Assembly (NCBI GenBank): GCA_031553975.1
Contig: JAVBKP010000016.1
Coordinates: forward strand, 1-51,179
From: JAVBKP01 sp031553975
GTDB taxonomy: Bacteria > Bacillota > Clostridia > Peptostreptococcales > Anaerovoracaceae
Direction of reading: 5' to 3'
DNA: 51,179 nucleotides
Shown in pieces: positions 42,564-50,307 of the stretch. The notes under the pieces are model-generated. The model had not been told where the DNA came from and searched no databases. It worked only from the letters and a program-made list of their open reading frames with translations. A program made the position numbers and the translations under genes. Within the stretch, counting starts at the first letter, position 1, and the number at the start of each line of letters is the position of its first letter.

Positions 42564-42728
42564 ATGAGAAAAAAAGCAGATTTAGATACAGTATCAACGG
42601 GAAAAGAAGTGGACATCGCTAGCAACGAAAATGATGGCATTAGAAGTGGTGTAGAAAGAAACAACAATAGTTATTGGTCCATGGGTGTGCAAGATGCCAA
42701 GAATTGGGTAGATTCCAACCAAAAATAA
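42564..42728 (+). CDS. Small protein, likely clostridial spore-surface family (DUF3787-like)
   Basis: A 54-residue hydrophilic protein starting MRKKADLDTVSTGKEVDI and ending in DAKNWVDSNQK. AAGGAGG lies 9 bases before the ATG, and it is flanked by two terminators, so it is an independent gene. The ending closely resembles the AKEWVDxNQK ending I recall for the DUF3787 family, annotated in clostridia as a spore surface protein. The N-terminal half does not resemble it closely. The call is tentative. Confidence 0.55.
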   Translation: MRKKADLDTVSTGKEVDIASNENDGIRSGVERNNNSYWSMGVQDAKNWVDSNQK

Positions 42729-42750
42729 AAAAAACACATTGATAATAAAA

Positions 42751-42788
42751 AAAAGAGGCTTTTGAATCTAAATTCGAAAGCCTCTTTT
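42751..42788. terminator. Strong bidirectional terminator
   Basis: A stem of about 16 bp, beginning AAAAGAGGCTTT and ending AAAGCCTCTTTT, with one wobble and a TCTAAA loop. A-runs and T-runs flank it. It serves the 54-residue gene and the converging ArsR gene. Confidence 0.9.
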
Positions 42789-42793
42789 AACAA

Positions 42794-43114
42794 TTAAAAA
42801 TCCATCTTCTTTAAAGTGTTAGAATACTTAGCCAAAATGCCTATATTTGTATAATACATAGAAAAACGGTCATTCTTTTTTACCTGCAATAGATTAGCAT
42901 CAACTAGTTTTTTAATATGCTGAGATATAGTGGCCTGTGAATAATTAAAATGGCTAACAATATCTTTATTACAGATCGGAGTATTTTCCTTATTACAAGA
43001 AAAAATGTAGGTCAAAATTCTAATTCTCATAGGGTGGGCTAATGCATCGGATACGCTAGAAAGAAAAACAATATCCTCTTCCAACATATTATCAGATTCT
43101 TTTCGAAGTCTCAT
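42794..43114 (-). CDS. ArsR-family winged-helix regulator
   Basis: 106 residues with the ArsR core VSDALAHPMRIRILTYIF, the recognition helix region FNYSQATISQHIKKLVDANLL, and the wing VKKNDRFSMYYTN. The loop SCNKENTPICNKDIV holds two cysteines, but not the CxC of arsenic sensors, so the signal is unknown. GGAGGA precedes the ATG. It is divergent from the chemoreceptor gene; direct repeats ATATGCAA (43178 and 43190) between them may be its operator. Confidence 0.85.
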   Translation of the reverse strand: MRLRKESDNMLEEDIVFLSSVSDALAHPMRIRILTYIFSCNKENTPICNKDIVSHFNYSQATISQHIKKLVDANLLQVKKNDRFSMYYTNIGILAKYSNTLKKMDF

Positions 43115-43203
43115 TTTGGTTCCTCCATATATACTTGTCTACGATTAAAACATTTTTCGACATATCGCCTATTCACAATATGCAACATTATATGCAAAAC
43201 TCA

Positions 43204-43232
43204 TTGTAAAGTCAAGTAAAATCATTTATAAT
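43204..43232 (+). promoter_or_regulatory. Promoter of the chemoreceptor operon
   Basis: TTGTAA (43204-43209) and TATAAT (43227-43232) with a 17-base spacer. The start codon of the receptor is 36 bases beyond the -10. Confidence 0.65.
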
Positions 43233-43267
43233 TTAATAAGAAATTTTATTTGAAAGGCGGCTATTCC

Positions 43268-45220
43268 ATGAAACAAAAAAATCGAAGTATTATCAAGGCA
43301 AAACTCACAGCCCTTGTGCTTTTATCGACATACATAATGTCGGCACTGACACTTATGACGCTAACGAGAGAGTTAGACAGAGGTCTAAAAATAGGAACAT
43401 TGGTGCTAATGGGAATCGTTATAGCCATCATTTCTAACATAATAATAAATATAGTGATAGACAAACCATTAAAGCAGTTAAAATCCATGGCTGCGGAGAT
43501 TGCCAATGGTAATATATATGCTAATATGCAATATAAAAATAACGATGAAATCGGTGCTACTAGAGATTCTTTAAGTGAAGTTAGTGCTATGCTCTCCAAC
43601 ATGTTTGAAAACGTGACCCAGGCCAAAGAATTGGCTATGAGAGGAAACCTAAGAGGCGTGGATGTAGATGTGACCGCATTAAAAGGTACATACAATGATA
43701 TTATAAAAGGATTCCTCCACCTAGTAAGGACCTTTACTACATATTTTGATTCATTCTCAGGTCCTGTTAGCTTAATGGATACAGATCTTAACATTGTTTT
43801 TGCCAACAAAGCCTATGCCAAACTTTTGGGATTCAGCAGTCCGGAAGAGGTTGTTGGAAAAAAATGTTATGAATGTATAGCGGCTGATTGTTGCCAAACA
43901 GGTGAATGCCCAGGAATGCATAGCATTAGGATAGGTGCCGAAAAATCAGGACAGTACACTACCCATAACGCTGAGTGGTGCTTATTATTGCATACAGTTC
44001 CGTTCAAAGATGAAGAGGGTAACATTATAGGCTTTATGGAATCTGCCATTGATCAGACCCAAAATGTTATGGCCCAAAATGAGACAGAGACCCAAGCTGA
44101 TGAGAATGTGAGACAGATAGAATTAAGCAAAAAACAAAAAGTATATCAAGAAAGGGAAGTTTTTAAACTCATAGAGAATTTAGAAAAGCTTGGCGAGGGC
44201 AAACTAGATTTGATTTATGAGAAAGATGAGCACGATCAAGACACAAGAGAAATTGCAGCCACCTTTGAAAAAATCAACCTTTGCCTTGAAATGAGTTGTA
44301 ACACAATAAAAGGTTATATATTTGAGGTTACCAACATCCTTGAGAAGGTAGCCACAAAAGATCTAGATATATCCATTGATAGAGAGTATTTTGGAGATTT
44401 TATTGCCATTAAAGAATCTATTAATAAAATTTCGGACAACCTAAATGAAGTGTTTGGGGAAATCAATTCGGCTACATTAGAAGTAGAAAACGAATCAGGC
44501 AAGGTCGCTAATGCTAGCCACGAACTATCCCAGGGAGCCGCAGACCAAGCAAGTGCTGTCTCTGAGATTAGCACCAATATTTCCCATGTATCAGAGCAAA
44601 TTATGAAAAATGCAGACAATGCCAATAGAGCGAATGACATTTCGGCCACGACTAGAAATGATGCAGAAGAAGGCAATAGACAGATGATGGAAATGGTTAC
44701 AGCCATGGATGAAATCAGTCAAGCATCCAAGGGCATTGCCAATATAATCAAAGTAATTGAAGATATCGCATTCCAGACCAATATACTAGCCCTTAATGCC
44801 GCTGTGGAAGCTGCAAGAGCAGGAGAGCTAGGAAAAGGATTCTCAGTAGTAGCTGAGGAGGTTAGAAACCTAGCATCAAGAAGTGCCAAGGCTGCCAATG
44901 AAACAACAAGTTTGATTAGCGATTCACTGAGCAAGGTAGACAGAGGTACGCAAATTGCCAACCAAACAGCCAAGGCGTTACAAAAAATTGTAAGAGGTGT
45001 TGGTGATACAGTTGAAATAATGGGCAATATCTCTAGCCAATCAGCAGTGCAAGCTAGAGAAATATCTCAAATCAACATAGGAATAGGGCAAATATCCACT
45101 GTAACGAAGAACACAACAGACTCAGCCAAGCAAAGTGCATTGGCCAGCGAGCAAATGGCCAATAGGGCAACGGTTCTAAAAAGAATGGTTAGCCAGTTTA
45201 ACATAAGAAGAAATAGATAG
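43268..45220 (+). CDS. Methyl-accepting chemotaxis protein with cysteine-rich PAS domain
   Basis: 650 residues. Two membrane helices (about 14-32 and 43-64) are joined by only about 10 residues, so there is no external sensor domain. A HAMP-like region, a PAS domain (about 165-270) and a second linker lead to the signalling domain, whose tip reads IEDIAFQTNILALNAAVEAARAGE. The PAS domain holds a cysteine cluster (Cys200, 203, 208, 209 and 214 in KKCYECIAADCCQTGECPG), suggesting a metal, cluster or redox sensor inside the cell. AAAGGCGG precedes the ATG. Confidence 0.88.
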   Translation: MKQKNRSIIKAKLTALVLLSTYIMSALTLMTLTRELDRGLKIGTLVLMGIVIAIISNIIINIVIDKPLKQLKSMAAEIANGNIYANMQYKNNDEIGATRDSLSEVSAMLSNMFENVTQAKELAMRGNLRGVDVDVTALKGTYNDIIKGFLHLVRTFTTYFDSFSGPVSLMDTDLNIVFANKAYAKLLGFSSPEEVVGKKCYECIAADCCQTGECPGMHSIRIGAEKSGQYTTHNAEWCLLLHTVPFKDEEGNIIGFMESAIDQTQNVMAQNETETQADENVRQIELSKKQKVYQEREVFKLIENLEKLGEGKLDLIYEKDEHDQDTREIAATFEKINLCLEMSCNTIKGYIFEVTNILEKVATKDLDISIDREYFGDFIAIKESINKISDNLNEVFGEINSATLEVENESGKVANASHELSQGAADQASAVSEISTNISHVSEQIMKNADNANRANDISATTRNDAEEGNRQMMEMVTAMDEISQASKGIANIIKVIEDIAFQTNILALNAAVEAARAGELGKGFSVVAEEVRNLASRSAKAANETTSLISDSLSKVDRGTQIANQTAKALQKIVRGVGDTVEIMGNISSQSAVQAREISQINIGIGQISTVTKNTTDSAKQSALASEQMANRATVLKRMVSQFNIRRNR

Positions 45221-45236
45221 TCGAGGAGGGGTCAGC

Positions 45237-46250
45237 ATGGGTAAAATTCTCGTAACAGGCGGGGCGGGGTATATAGGTAGTCACACTGTGGTAAAGTTAC
45301 TAGAAGCTGGATACCAAGTTGTTATTATTGATAATTTTGAAAATAGCTGTCCAGAGGCACTAAATAGAATCAGGCAAATAGCTGGCAAAGAGGCTGATTT
45401 TTATAAAGCAGATGTATGTCACAAGCCTTCTTTGGATAAGATATTTAAAGAACACAAAATAGACGGGGTAATACATTTTGCGGGGCTAAAAGCAGTAGGA
45501 GAATCAGTAAACGCACCGATTAGATATTATGACAATAACATTATGTCAACCATAAATCTGATCAAATCTATGAATGAAAACAATGTAAAGAATCTAGTTT
45601 TTAGTTCATCTTGTACCATTTATGGCATACCAGAATCAGTACCTGTTAGGGAAGATTTTCCTCAATATGCAGTGAACCCCTATGGTATGACCAAGTTAGT
45701 GCTAGAGCGAATGTTGTCAGACCTATACACATCAGACAATACATGGAATATTGCGCTATTAAGGTATTTCAATCCTGTGGGAGCACATCCAAGTGGTAAA
45801 ATGGGTGAAGATCCAAATGGTATACCTAACAACTTAGCGCCTTTCATCACGCAGGTGGCTGCTGGAAAACTAGAAAAACTAAAAGTCTTTGGCAACGATT
45901 ATGACACAAAGGACGGAACGGCCATTAGAGACTATATTCATGTAGTTGACTTGGCTGACGGGCATCTTGCTGCTATTAAAAAATTAGATACACAATGTGG
46001 ATTGGTGGCCTATAATTTAGGTACTGGTGTGGGATATACTGTACTAGAGGTTATTAATGCCTTCGAAGAAGCCACTGGCAAAAAAATACCTTATGAGATT
46101 GTAGGCAGGAGAGCCGGAGATGCGCCTTATATATACGGAGATCCTACATTGGCGCAAAAAGAATTAGGTTGGAAAGCAGTCAATGGCATTGAAAAAATGG
46201 CTATAGATTCTTGGAATTGGCAAAAAAATAACCCTAATGGGTACAAATAG
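45237..46250 (+). CDS. galE: UDP-glucose 4-epimerase
   Basis: A 337-residue extended short-chain dehydrogenase that interconverts UDP-glucose and UDP-galactose with bound NAD. The NAD loop GGAGYIG is at residues 8-14, IDNFENS follows the second strand, SSSCTIYG contains the catalytic serine region, and YGMTK is the YxxxK motif (about 149). RYFNPVGAHPSG and AIRDYIHVVDLADGH are GalE-specific. GAGGAGGGG precedes the ATG. It follows the receptor gene by 16 bases and corA follows after 8. Confidence 0.94.
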   Translation: MGKILVTGGAGYIGSHTVVKLLEAGYQVVIIDNFENSCPEALNRIRQIAGKEADFYKADVCHKPSLDKIFKEHKIDGVIHFAGLKAVGESVNAPIRYYDNNIMSTINLIKSMNENNVKNLVFSSSCTIYGIPESVPVREDFPQYAVNPYGMTKLVLERMLSDLYTSDNTWNIALLRYFNPVGAHPSGKMGEDPNGIPNNLAPFITQVAAGKLEKLKVFGNDYDTKDGTAIRDYIHVVDLADGHLAAIKKLDTQCGLVAYNLGTGVGYTVLEVINAFEEATGKKIPYEIVGRRAGDAPYIYGDPTLAQKELGWKAVNGIEKMAIDSWNWQKNNPNGYK

Positions 46251-46258
46251 GACGTAAC

Positions 46259-47203
46259 ATGAAATTATTTGACTTCAAAAGCGATTTTATAGAATTAGAT
46301 GAGTTCCCTGAGGATTGGTGTGAAAAGGACGAGTTCTTCGTCCTTTGTGATTCAAAAGAAGTATCTACCATGCAAGGTGCTTTATACTTTGATATGGCAA
46401 CAGTAAAGGACTGCGAAGATCTAGATGAAAAGGTAAGGTATACTAGCTTTAATGGGTATGATTTTTTCAGTATTGCTTATTTTGAGAGAGACAAAGATCA
46501 GGTCAGTCACAACGAGCTCAACCTATACGTATCAAAGCAGTATGTGGTAATGGTCGTATCTGATAACAAGGGAAAACGAATAGATGCTTTAAAAGAACAT
46601 ATTATGGAAGTGGTAAAAGAGGCGCGAAACAAAGAAGACAAGCTATCTAAAATTTATTTTGCCATATTGAATAAAGTACTAGAAGATTTTTCGGATGTGA
46701 TGGAATCCTTAGAAGATGATTTGCAGGAACTTCAAACCCAAATACTCAGCAATGCAAATAAAGGACAATTTGAAGAGATTGTTTCTTTTGCTACAATGAC
46801 GTATACAATCAAAAAATATCTGAGAGCCATGTCTTTTTTAGGGGCACAGGTGTTAGTTGATGACAACGGACTCATATCTGAAAGCCATAAAAAACATTTT
46901 CGCAGTATTGATACCAGATTAAAAAAACTATACGGATTTGCAGAGGGGCTATACGACCACGTGAATCAGTTGATTTCTTCCTATGAGAGCAAGCTGTCAA
47001 TGAAAACCAATGAGACAGTTAATAAACTTACGATACTAACTGTATTTTTCGGACCATTGACAGTAATAACAGGTATATATGGCATGAATTTTGATTTTAT
47101 GCCAGAACTTCACATGAAGCATGGGTATCCCATGGCAATTGGCATGATGACAGTCATATCCATCTTGTTGTATGGTGTGCTAAAATTTAAAAAGTGGATG
47201 TAA
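46259..47203 (+). CDS. corA: CorA-family divalent metal transporter
   Basis: A 314-residue protein with the large cytoplasmic N-domain and long stalk helix (about 120-245) of CorA, then two C-terminal membrane helices. The first ends in the selectivity motif YGMNFDFMPE (about residue 274). The usual YGMNFxxMPEL is intact. It carries Mg2+, and relatives carry Co2+ or Zn2+, as a pentamer. Its start lies 8 bases after galE with little ribosome site, so it probably depends on upstream translation. Confidence 0.93.
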   Translation: MKLFDFKSDFIELDEFPEDWCEKDEFFVLCDSKEVSTMQGALYFDMATVKDCEDLDEKVRYTSFNGYDFFSIAYFERDKDQVSHNELNLYVSKQYVVMVVSDNKGKRIDALKEHIMEVVKEARNKEDKLSKIYFAILNKVLEDFSDVMESLEDDLQELQTQILSNANKGQFEEIVSFATMTYTIKKYLRAMSFLGAQVLVDDNGLISESHKKHFRSIDTRLKKLYGFAEGLYDHVNQLISSYESKLSMKTNETVNKLTILTVFFGPLTVITGIYGMNFDFMPELHMKHGYPMAIGMMTVISILLYGVLKFKKWM

Positions 47204-47210
47204 TGAATTG

Positions 47211-47268
47211 ACTACCATCTGAGTAAGTATATAAGAAGACTCTTTATACGAAAGCAGGTGGTTTTTTT
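47211..47268 (+). promoter_or_regulatory. Nested hairpin and T-run overlapping the methyltransferase ribosome site
   Basis: The outer stem ACCATCTG (47214-47221) with CAGGTGGT (47255-47262) encloses an inner stem GTATATAAGA/TCTTTATAC (47227-47249), and seven T follow (47262-47268). It reads as a terminator after corA. Its 3' arm contains AGGTGG, the ribosome site for the ATG at 47270, so the fold would both stop transcripts and hide that site. Confidence 0.55.
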
Positions 47269-47269
47269 A

Positions 47270-48241
47270 ATGTCCGAAAAGCTAAAATTGAATTATAGAT
47301 TGTTCCCATTTGATAAAATAAAAAAAGATAGTCAGGTTGTGCTATACGGTGACAAGGAAATCCTAAAGGATTTTGATGACCAATTGGTAAGCACGAATTA
47401 TGTAAAAATCATAGCAAAAGTGGAGAGAAACCGTATAGATCCAACGAAAAGCAGGAAAGTGTATGTCAATACTGACACTTTCGTTGTTGTTGGAAATGTG
47501 AGCTACCAAGATGTTCAAAAAATCCGGAAAGAGCTAGAATATTTAAACTTAGATAAAAGCCATATTATATTTTCGGATTATCAAATTGATAAAACACCGG
47601 ACATAGTAAAATTAGATGGATTTAGTTGGAATGAATATTATGAACAGGCAGAGAGTTTTGCAAAGGAGCAATTTTATTTGCACATTAACCCGTATATCAA
47701 AGAAGAAAATATTAATTTGGATCACGTTTTAGATTTTGGATGTGGCAGAGGGCGCATGAGTGAGATTTTGGGGGGCATTGCATCAAGAGTTGTATGTTCT
47801 GACACAAATGAAGAAGCTATAGAATACTGCAAGCAACGATTTTCACCCTTTGTAACAAACTGCCAATTTGAGTTTATTCTCAATACACAGATCGACAAAC
47901 CCAAGGGTAATATACAATTATTAGACGGGGAGATAGATTTTATTCTCAGTTGGGATACACTAGTGCATTTTGATTACAAGTGGATGGACAGGTACATGAA
48001 AGAGTTTTATAGGGTACTAAAACCAGGGGGCTATGCAGCAATTCATTATTCCAATTTGGGCGGACTAAAGAGCTATAGGGCTAGCAGCCTATGGATTATA
48101 AACCAAGCAGGCAGGTCTAATGTAACAGGTGTAGATGCAAAGTTTATCGCGGAGAATCACGGCTTTAAAGTATTGAAACAAAAGGCTGTACATGGTACTA
48201 TGAAAGATATGGACGGTGTAATGCTAGTAAGAAAAGGATGA
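47270..48241 (+). CDS. SAM-dependent methyltransferase with N-terminal Rossmann-like domain
   Basis: 323 residues. The C-terminal part is a class I methyltransferase: SAM loop VLDFGCGRGRMSEIL (about 152-166), the acidic strand end VCSDTNEEA, and EFYRVLKPGGYAAIHYSN. The first about 110 residues (FPFDKIKKDSQVVLYGDKEI) resemble the nucleotide-binding domain found in polysaccharide-biosynthesis proteins, but the usual GAG or GKG loop reads GDK. The target is unknown; a sugar or surface glycan is a guess. AGGTGG lies 8 bases before the ATG. It is coupled to the next gene by a 3-base gap. Confidence 0.82.
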   Translation: MSEKLKLNYRLFPFDKIKKDSQVVLYGDKEILKDFDDQLVSTNYVKIIAKVERNRIDPTKSRKVYVNTDTFVVVGNVSYQDVQKIRKELEYLNLDKSHIIFSDYQIDKTPDIVKLDGFSWNEYYEQAESFAKEQFYLHINPYIKEENINLDHVLDFGCGRGRMSEILGGIASRVVCSDTNEEAIEYCKQRFSPFVTNCQFEFILNTQIDKPKGNIQLLDGEIDFILSWDTLVHFDYKWMDRYMKEFYRVLKPGGYAAIHYSNLGGLKSYRASSLWIINQAGRSNVTGVDAKFIAENHGFKVLKQKAVHGTMKDMDGVMLVRKG

Positions 48242-48244
48242 ACA

Positions 48245-49654
48245 ATGGAAAAAAGTCAGCATATAGAAAAATATATTGATATTATCATATCACGTCACAA
48301 TGATACCACCAATGAAGAGACAAAAAACTTAGTGAGTCGGGAGGAGTATAAAAACATACTACGACCTGCCATAAATGCCATAAAACCATGTGGTGATATA
48401 GAACTGGATATTGTATACAATTCAATCTTGAATAACAGCGGCATAGAGCAGAGCATAAATAAATTTTTAAGCACTACAAAGTTGGTTCCTGGAGCGGTTA
48501 TAGGATTTGGGACCATGAATCACGAGAACACCTTATGCTTTGGCAATAGACAAGAGCGACCGAATTTGTTATCAATGGAGGCCGACACAATCTTTGACTT
48601 AGCGTCTATTTCCAAGCTTTTCACCGCAATTAGTATCTTTCAATTGATTGGGAAGGAAAAAATTTCTCTAAACACCCTTATTGGAGATGTTGACCATAGA
48701 TTTATAGGCATAAAAGATGTGAAAGTAGAAACTCTTCTTGGGTTTAGCCAGCCGCTTAGAACTAAAGCTAGAATTGATGAAGCACCGGACAAGCAAGAGG
48801 CATTGGACTTACTTCTTGCTGCCCAAAAATGTGAAAAATTAGACAATCCCACCAAGCCGTATACAGATATAGGCGCCATGGTATTAAAACATGTGGTGGA
48901 AAAAATAAGCCAACAAAGTTTTGAAGAATATGTTGAAAGAAACATTTTCAATATTTGTAACATGAAGGATAGTTCCTATGGTGTGCCAGAGGAAAAATGC
49001 CATAGGGCAATATCCAACAATTATGAAAAACGCATTATTAGAGGTAAATATATTACGTTTGATCAAACTTTTCCAGGCATCATCAACGATCCCAAAGCTA
49101 GGACTTTCCCAAGAGACGCGCAAGGACATGCGGGCGTGTTTTCCACGGCAAAAGATATGATGAACTTAGGTAAATCCCTGATTCGCGGGGAGGTACTGCC
49201 TTTGAAATTTGGCAGACTGCTGTCATCAAACCAAACAGGCAAAAAACTCCCGGGTGGCGGATGTGTTCAGTACTTAGGATATATGTGCCATAGCAAGAGT
49301 GTATCTAGAGAGCTAACAGAGGTGTACTGGCCATTAAGTGGTAGTGCGCTAGCGGCAGCGGGATATACTGGCGTAGAATTCACCGTGGATTTTGACAATG
49401 AGATTTTTTATTTTCTAGGCACTAGCAAGTGTCACAATAGAGTCACCAATATTATACCTGTAGAAGGCATGCGTATTGAGGATTATTTAGTGACAAAGCA
49501 GGGCATCACATACGCAAAATTTGAACAAAATGAATATATCTACTCCCAACCCTTCCCCCAGCATAGGGCAAAAAATTTAAAAGACCCTATCCTTGATTTG
49601 CTATTGCAGTATAGATTCCTAGAAGATATTACCAAAAAACCACTTTTAGTTTGA
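48245..49654 (+). CDS. Beta-lactamase-fold serine hydrolase
   Basis: 469 residues. An N-terminal segment of about 70 residues is unassigned. A class C beta-lactamase-type domain follows, with the SxxK nucleophile in DLASISKLFTAI (about Ser121 and Lys124), YTDIGAMVL as the second catalytic element (Y-x-D instead of Y-x-N), and GHAGVFSTAKDMMNLG. No signal peptide is seen, so it appears cytoplasmic, unlike wall-acting relatives. Probably an esterase or peptidase. It lies 3 bases after the methyltransferase gene, so the two probably act together. Confidence 0.84.
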   Translation: MEKSQHIEKYIDIIISRHNDTTNEETKNLVSREEYKNILRPAINAIKPCGDIELDIVYNSILNNSGIEQSINKFLSTTKLVPGAVIGFGTMNHENTLCFGNRQERPNLLSMEADTIFDLASISKLFTAISIFQLIGKEKISLNTLIGDVDHRFIGIKDVKVETLLGFSQPLRTKARIDEAPDKQEALDLLLAAQKCEKLDNPTKPYTDIGAMVLKHVVEKISQQSFEEYVERNIFNICNMKDSSYGVPEEKCHRAISNNYEKRIIRGKYITFDQTFPGIINDPKARTFPRDAQGHAGVFSTAKDMMNLGKSLIRGEVLPLKFGRLLSSNQTGKKLPGGGCVQYLGYMCHSKSVSRELTEVYWPLSGSALAAAGYTGVEFTVDFDNEIFYFLGTSKCHNRVTNIIPVEGMRIEDYLVTKQGITYAKFEQNEYIYSQPFPQHRAKNLKDPILDLLLQYRFLEDITKKPLLV

Positions 49655-49679
49655 AAAAAAAGCTGAAATATAGTATAAT
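49651..49679 (+). promoter_or_regulatory. Promoter of the membrane/zinc-ribbon gene pair
   Basis: TTGAAA (49651-49656) and TATAAT (49674-49679) with a 17-base spacer. The -35 element includes the stop codon of the hydrolase gene. Confidence 0.7.
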
Positions 49680-49718
49680 GTGTTGGATATAGTATGAGGA
49701 AAATGGCTTAAAATTAAA

Positions 49719-50273
49719 ATGAAAAATGAATACTTACAAGTAGTTACTACTTGCCTACAAAATGAATACATAAGATTTGCCCTAGCAGTAGGGCTTATTT
49801 GTGTTATAGGAATAGTGGTATGGCTGCTTTTTAGAGAGTTTAAGCTATGGTATTCAAAGACAGAAACCGTACTGGATGCACTTGGTTCGATATCTGAAAA
49901 CATACATACAATCAACAATATATCTGAAAACAGCAAATCAGTTCAAACGGATATTAAGACAACACAGAGTGAGATTCAGCAGCTTCTCAAAGAGGAGCTA
50001 CCTAAAATAAAAGCCCAGGACCAGCTAATCACAGTGGAATGCAGACAAAAGATTCAGTATACAGAGCCAATGACACTAGATGCCCAATATGAAGAAGATG
50101 ATGAATACGATATCGCAAAAGATGCATATGATGACGAACTTGGTTATGACGATGATGAAGATGAACAGGATGACTATAACTATAGTGATGGCATAGATAG
50201 TCTATGGCAAGACGACATGGACGAGTTTGATGACGAACTAGAAGAAGACATACGAAAAAAAATTAGACTTTAG
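49719..50273 (+). CDS. Membrane protein with coiled coil and acidic tail, unknown function
   Basis: 184 residues. One membrane helix (about 19-38, FALAVGLICVIGIVVWLLF) is followed by a probable coiled coil (about 48-100, rich in Ser, Asn, Ile and Glu). A strongly acidic tail follows (about 120-178), with runs such as YDDDEDEQDDYNYSD, ending in the basic DIRKKIRL. I recognise no family. The upstream ribosome site is weak (GGAAAATGG). It has a good promoter and precedes the zinc-ribbon gene by 34 bases, so the two are probably one operon. Confidence 0.72.
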   Translation: MKNEYLQVVTTCLQNEYIRFALAVGLICVIGIVVWLLFREFKLWYSKTETVLDALGSISENIHTINNISENSKSVQTDIKTTQSEIQQLLKEELPKIKAQDQLITVECRQKIQYTEPMTLDAQYEEDDEYDIAKDAYDDELGYDDDEDEQDDYNYSDGIDSLWQDDMDEFDDELEEDIRKKIRL

Positions 50274-50307
50274 GTATAGTGAAGCAATTAACCAGGGAGG
50301 TAAGATA

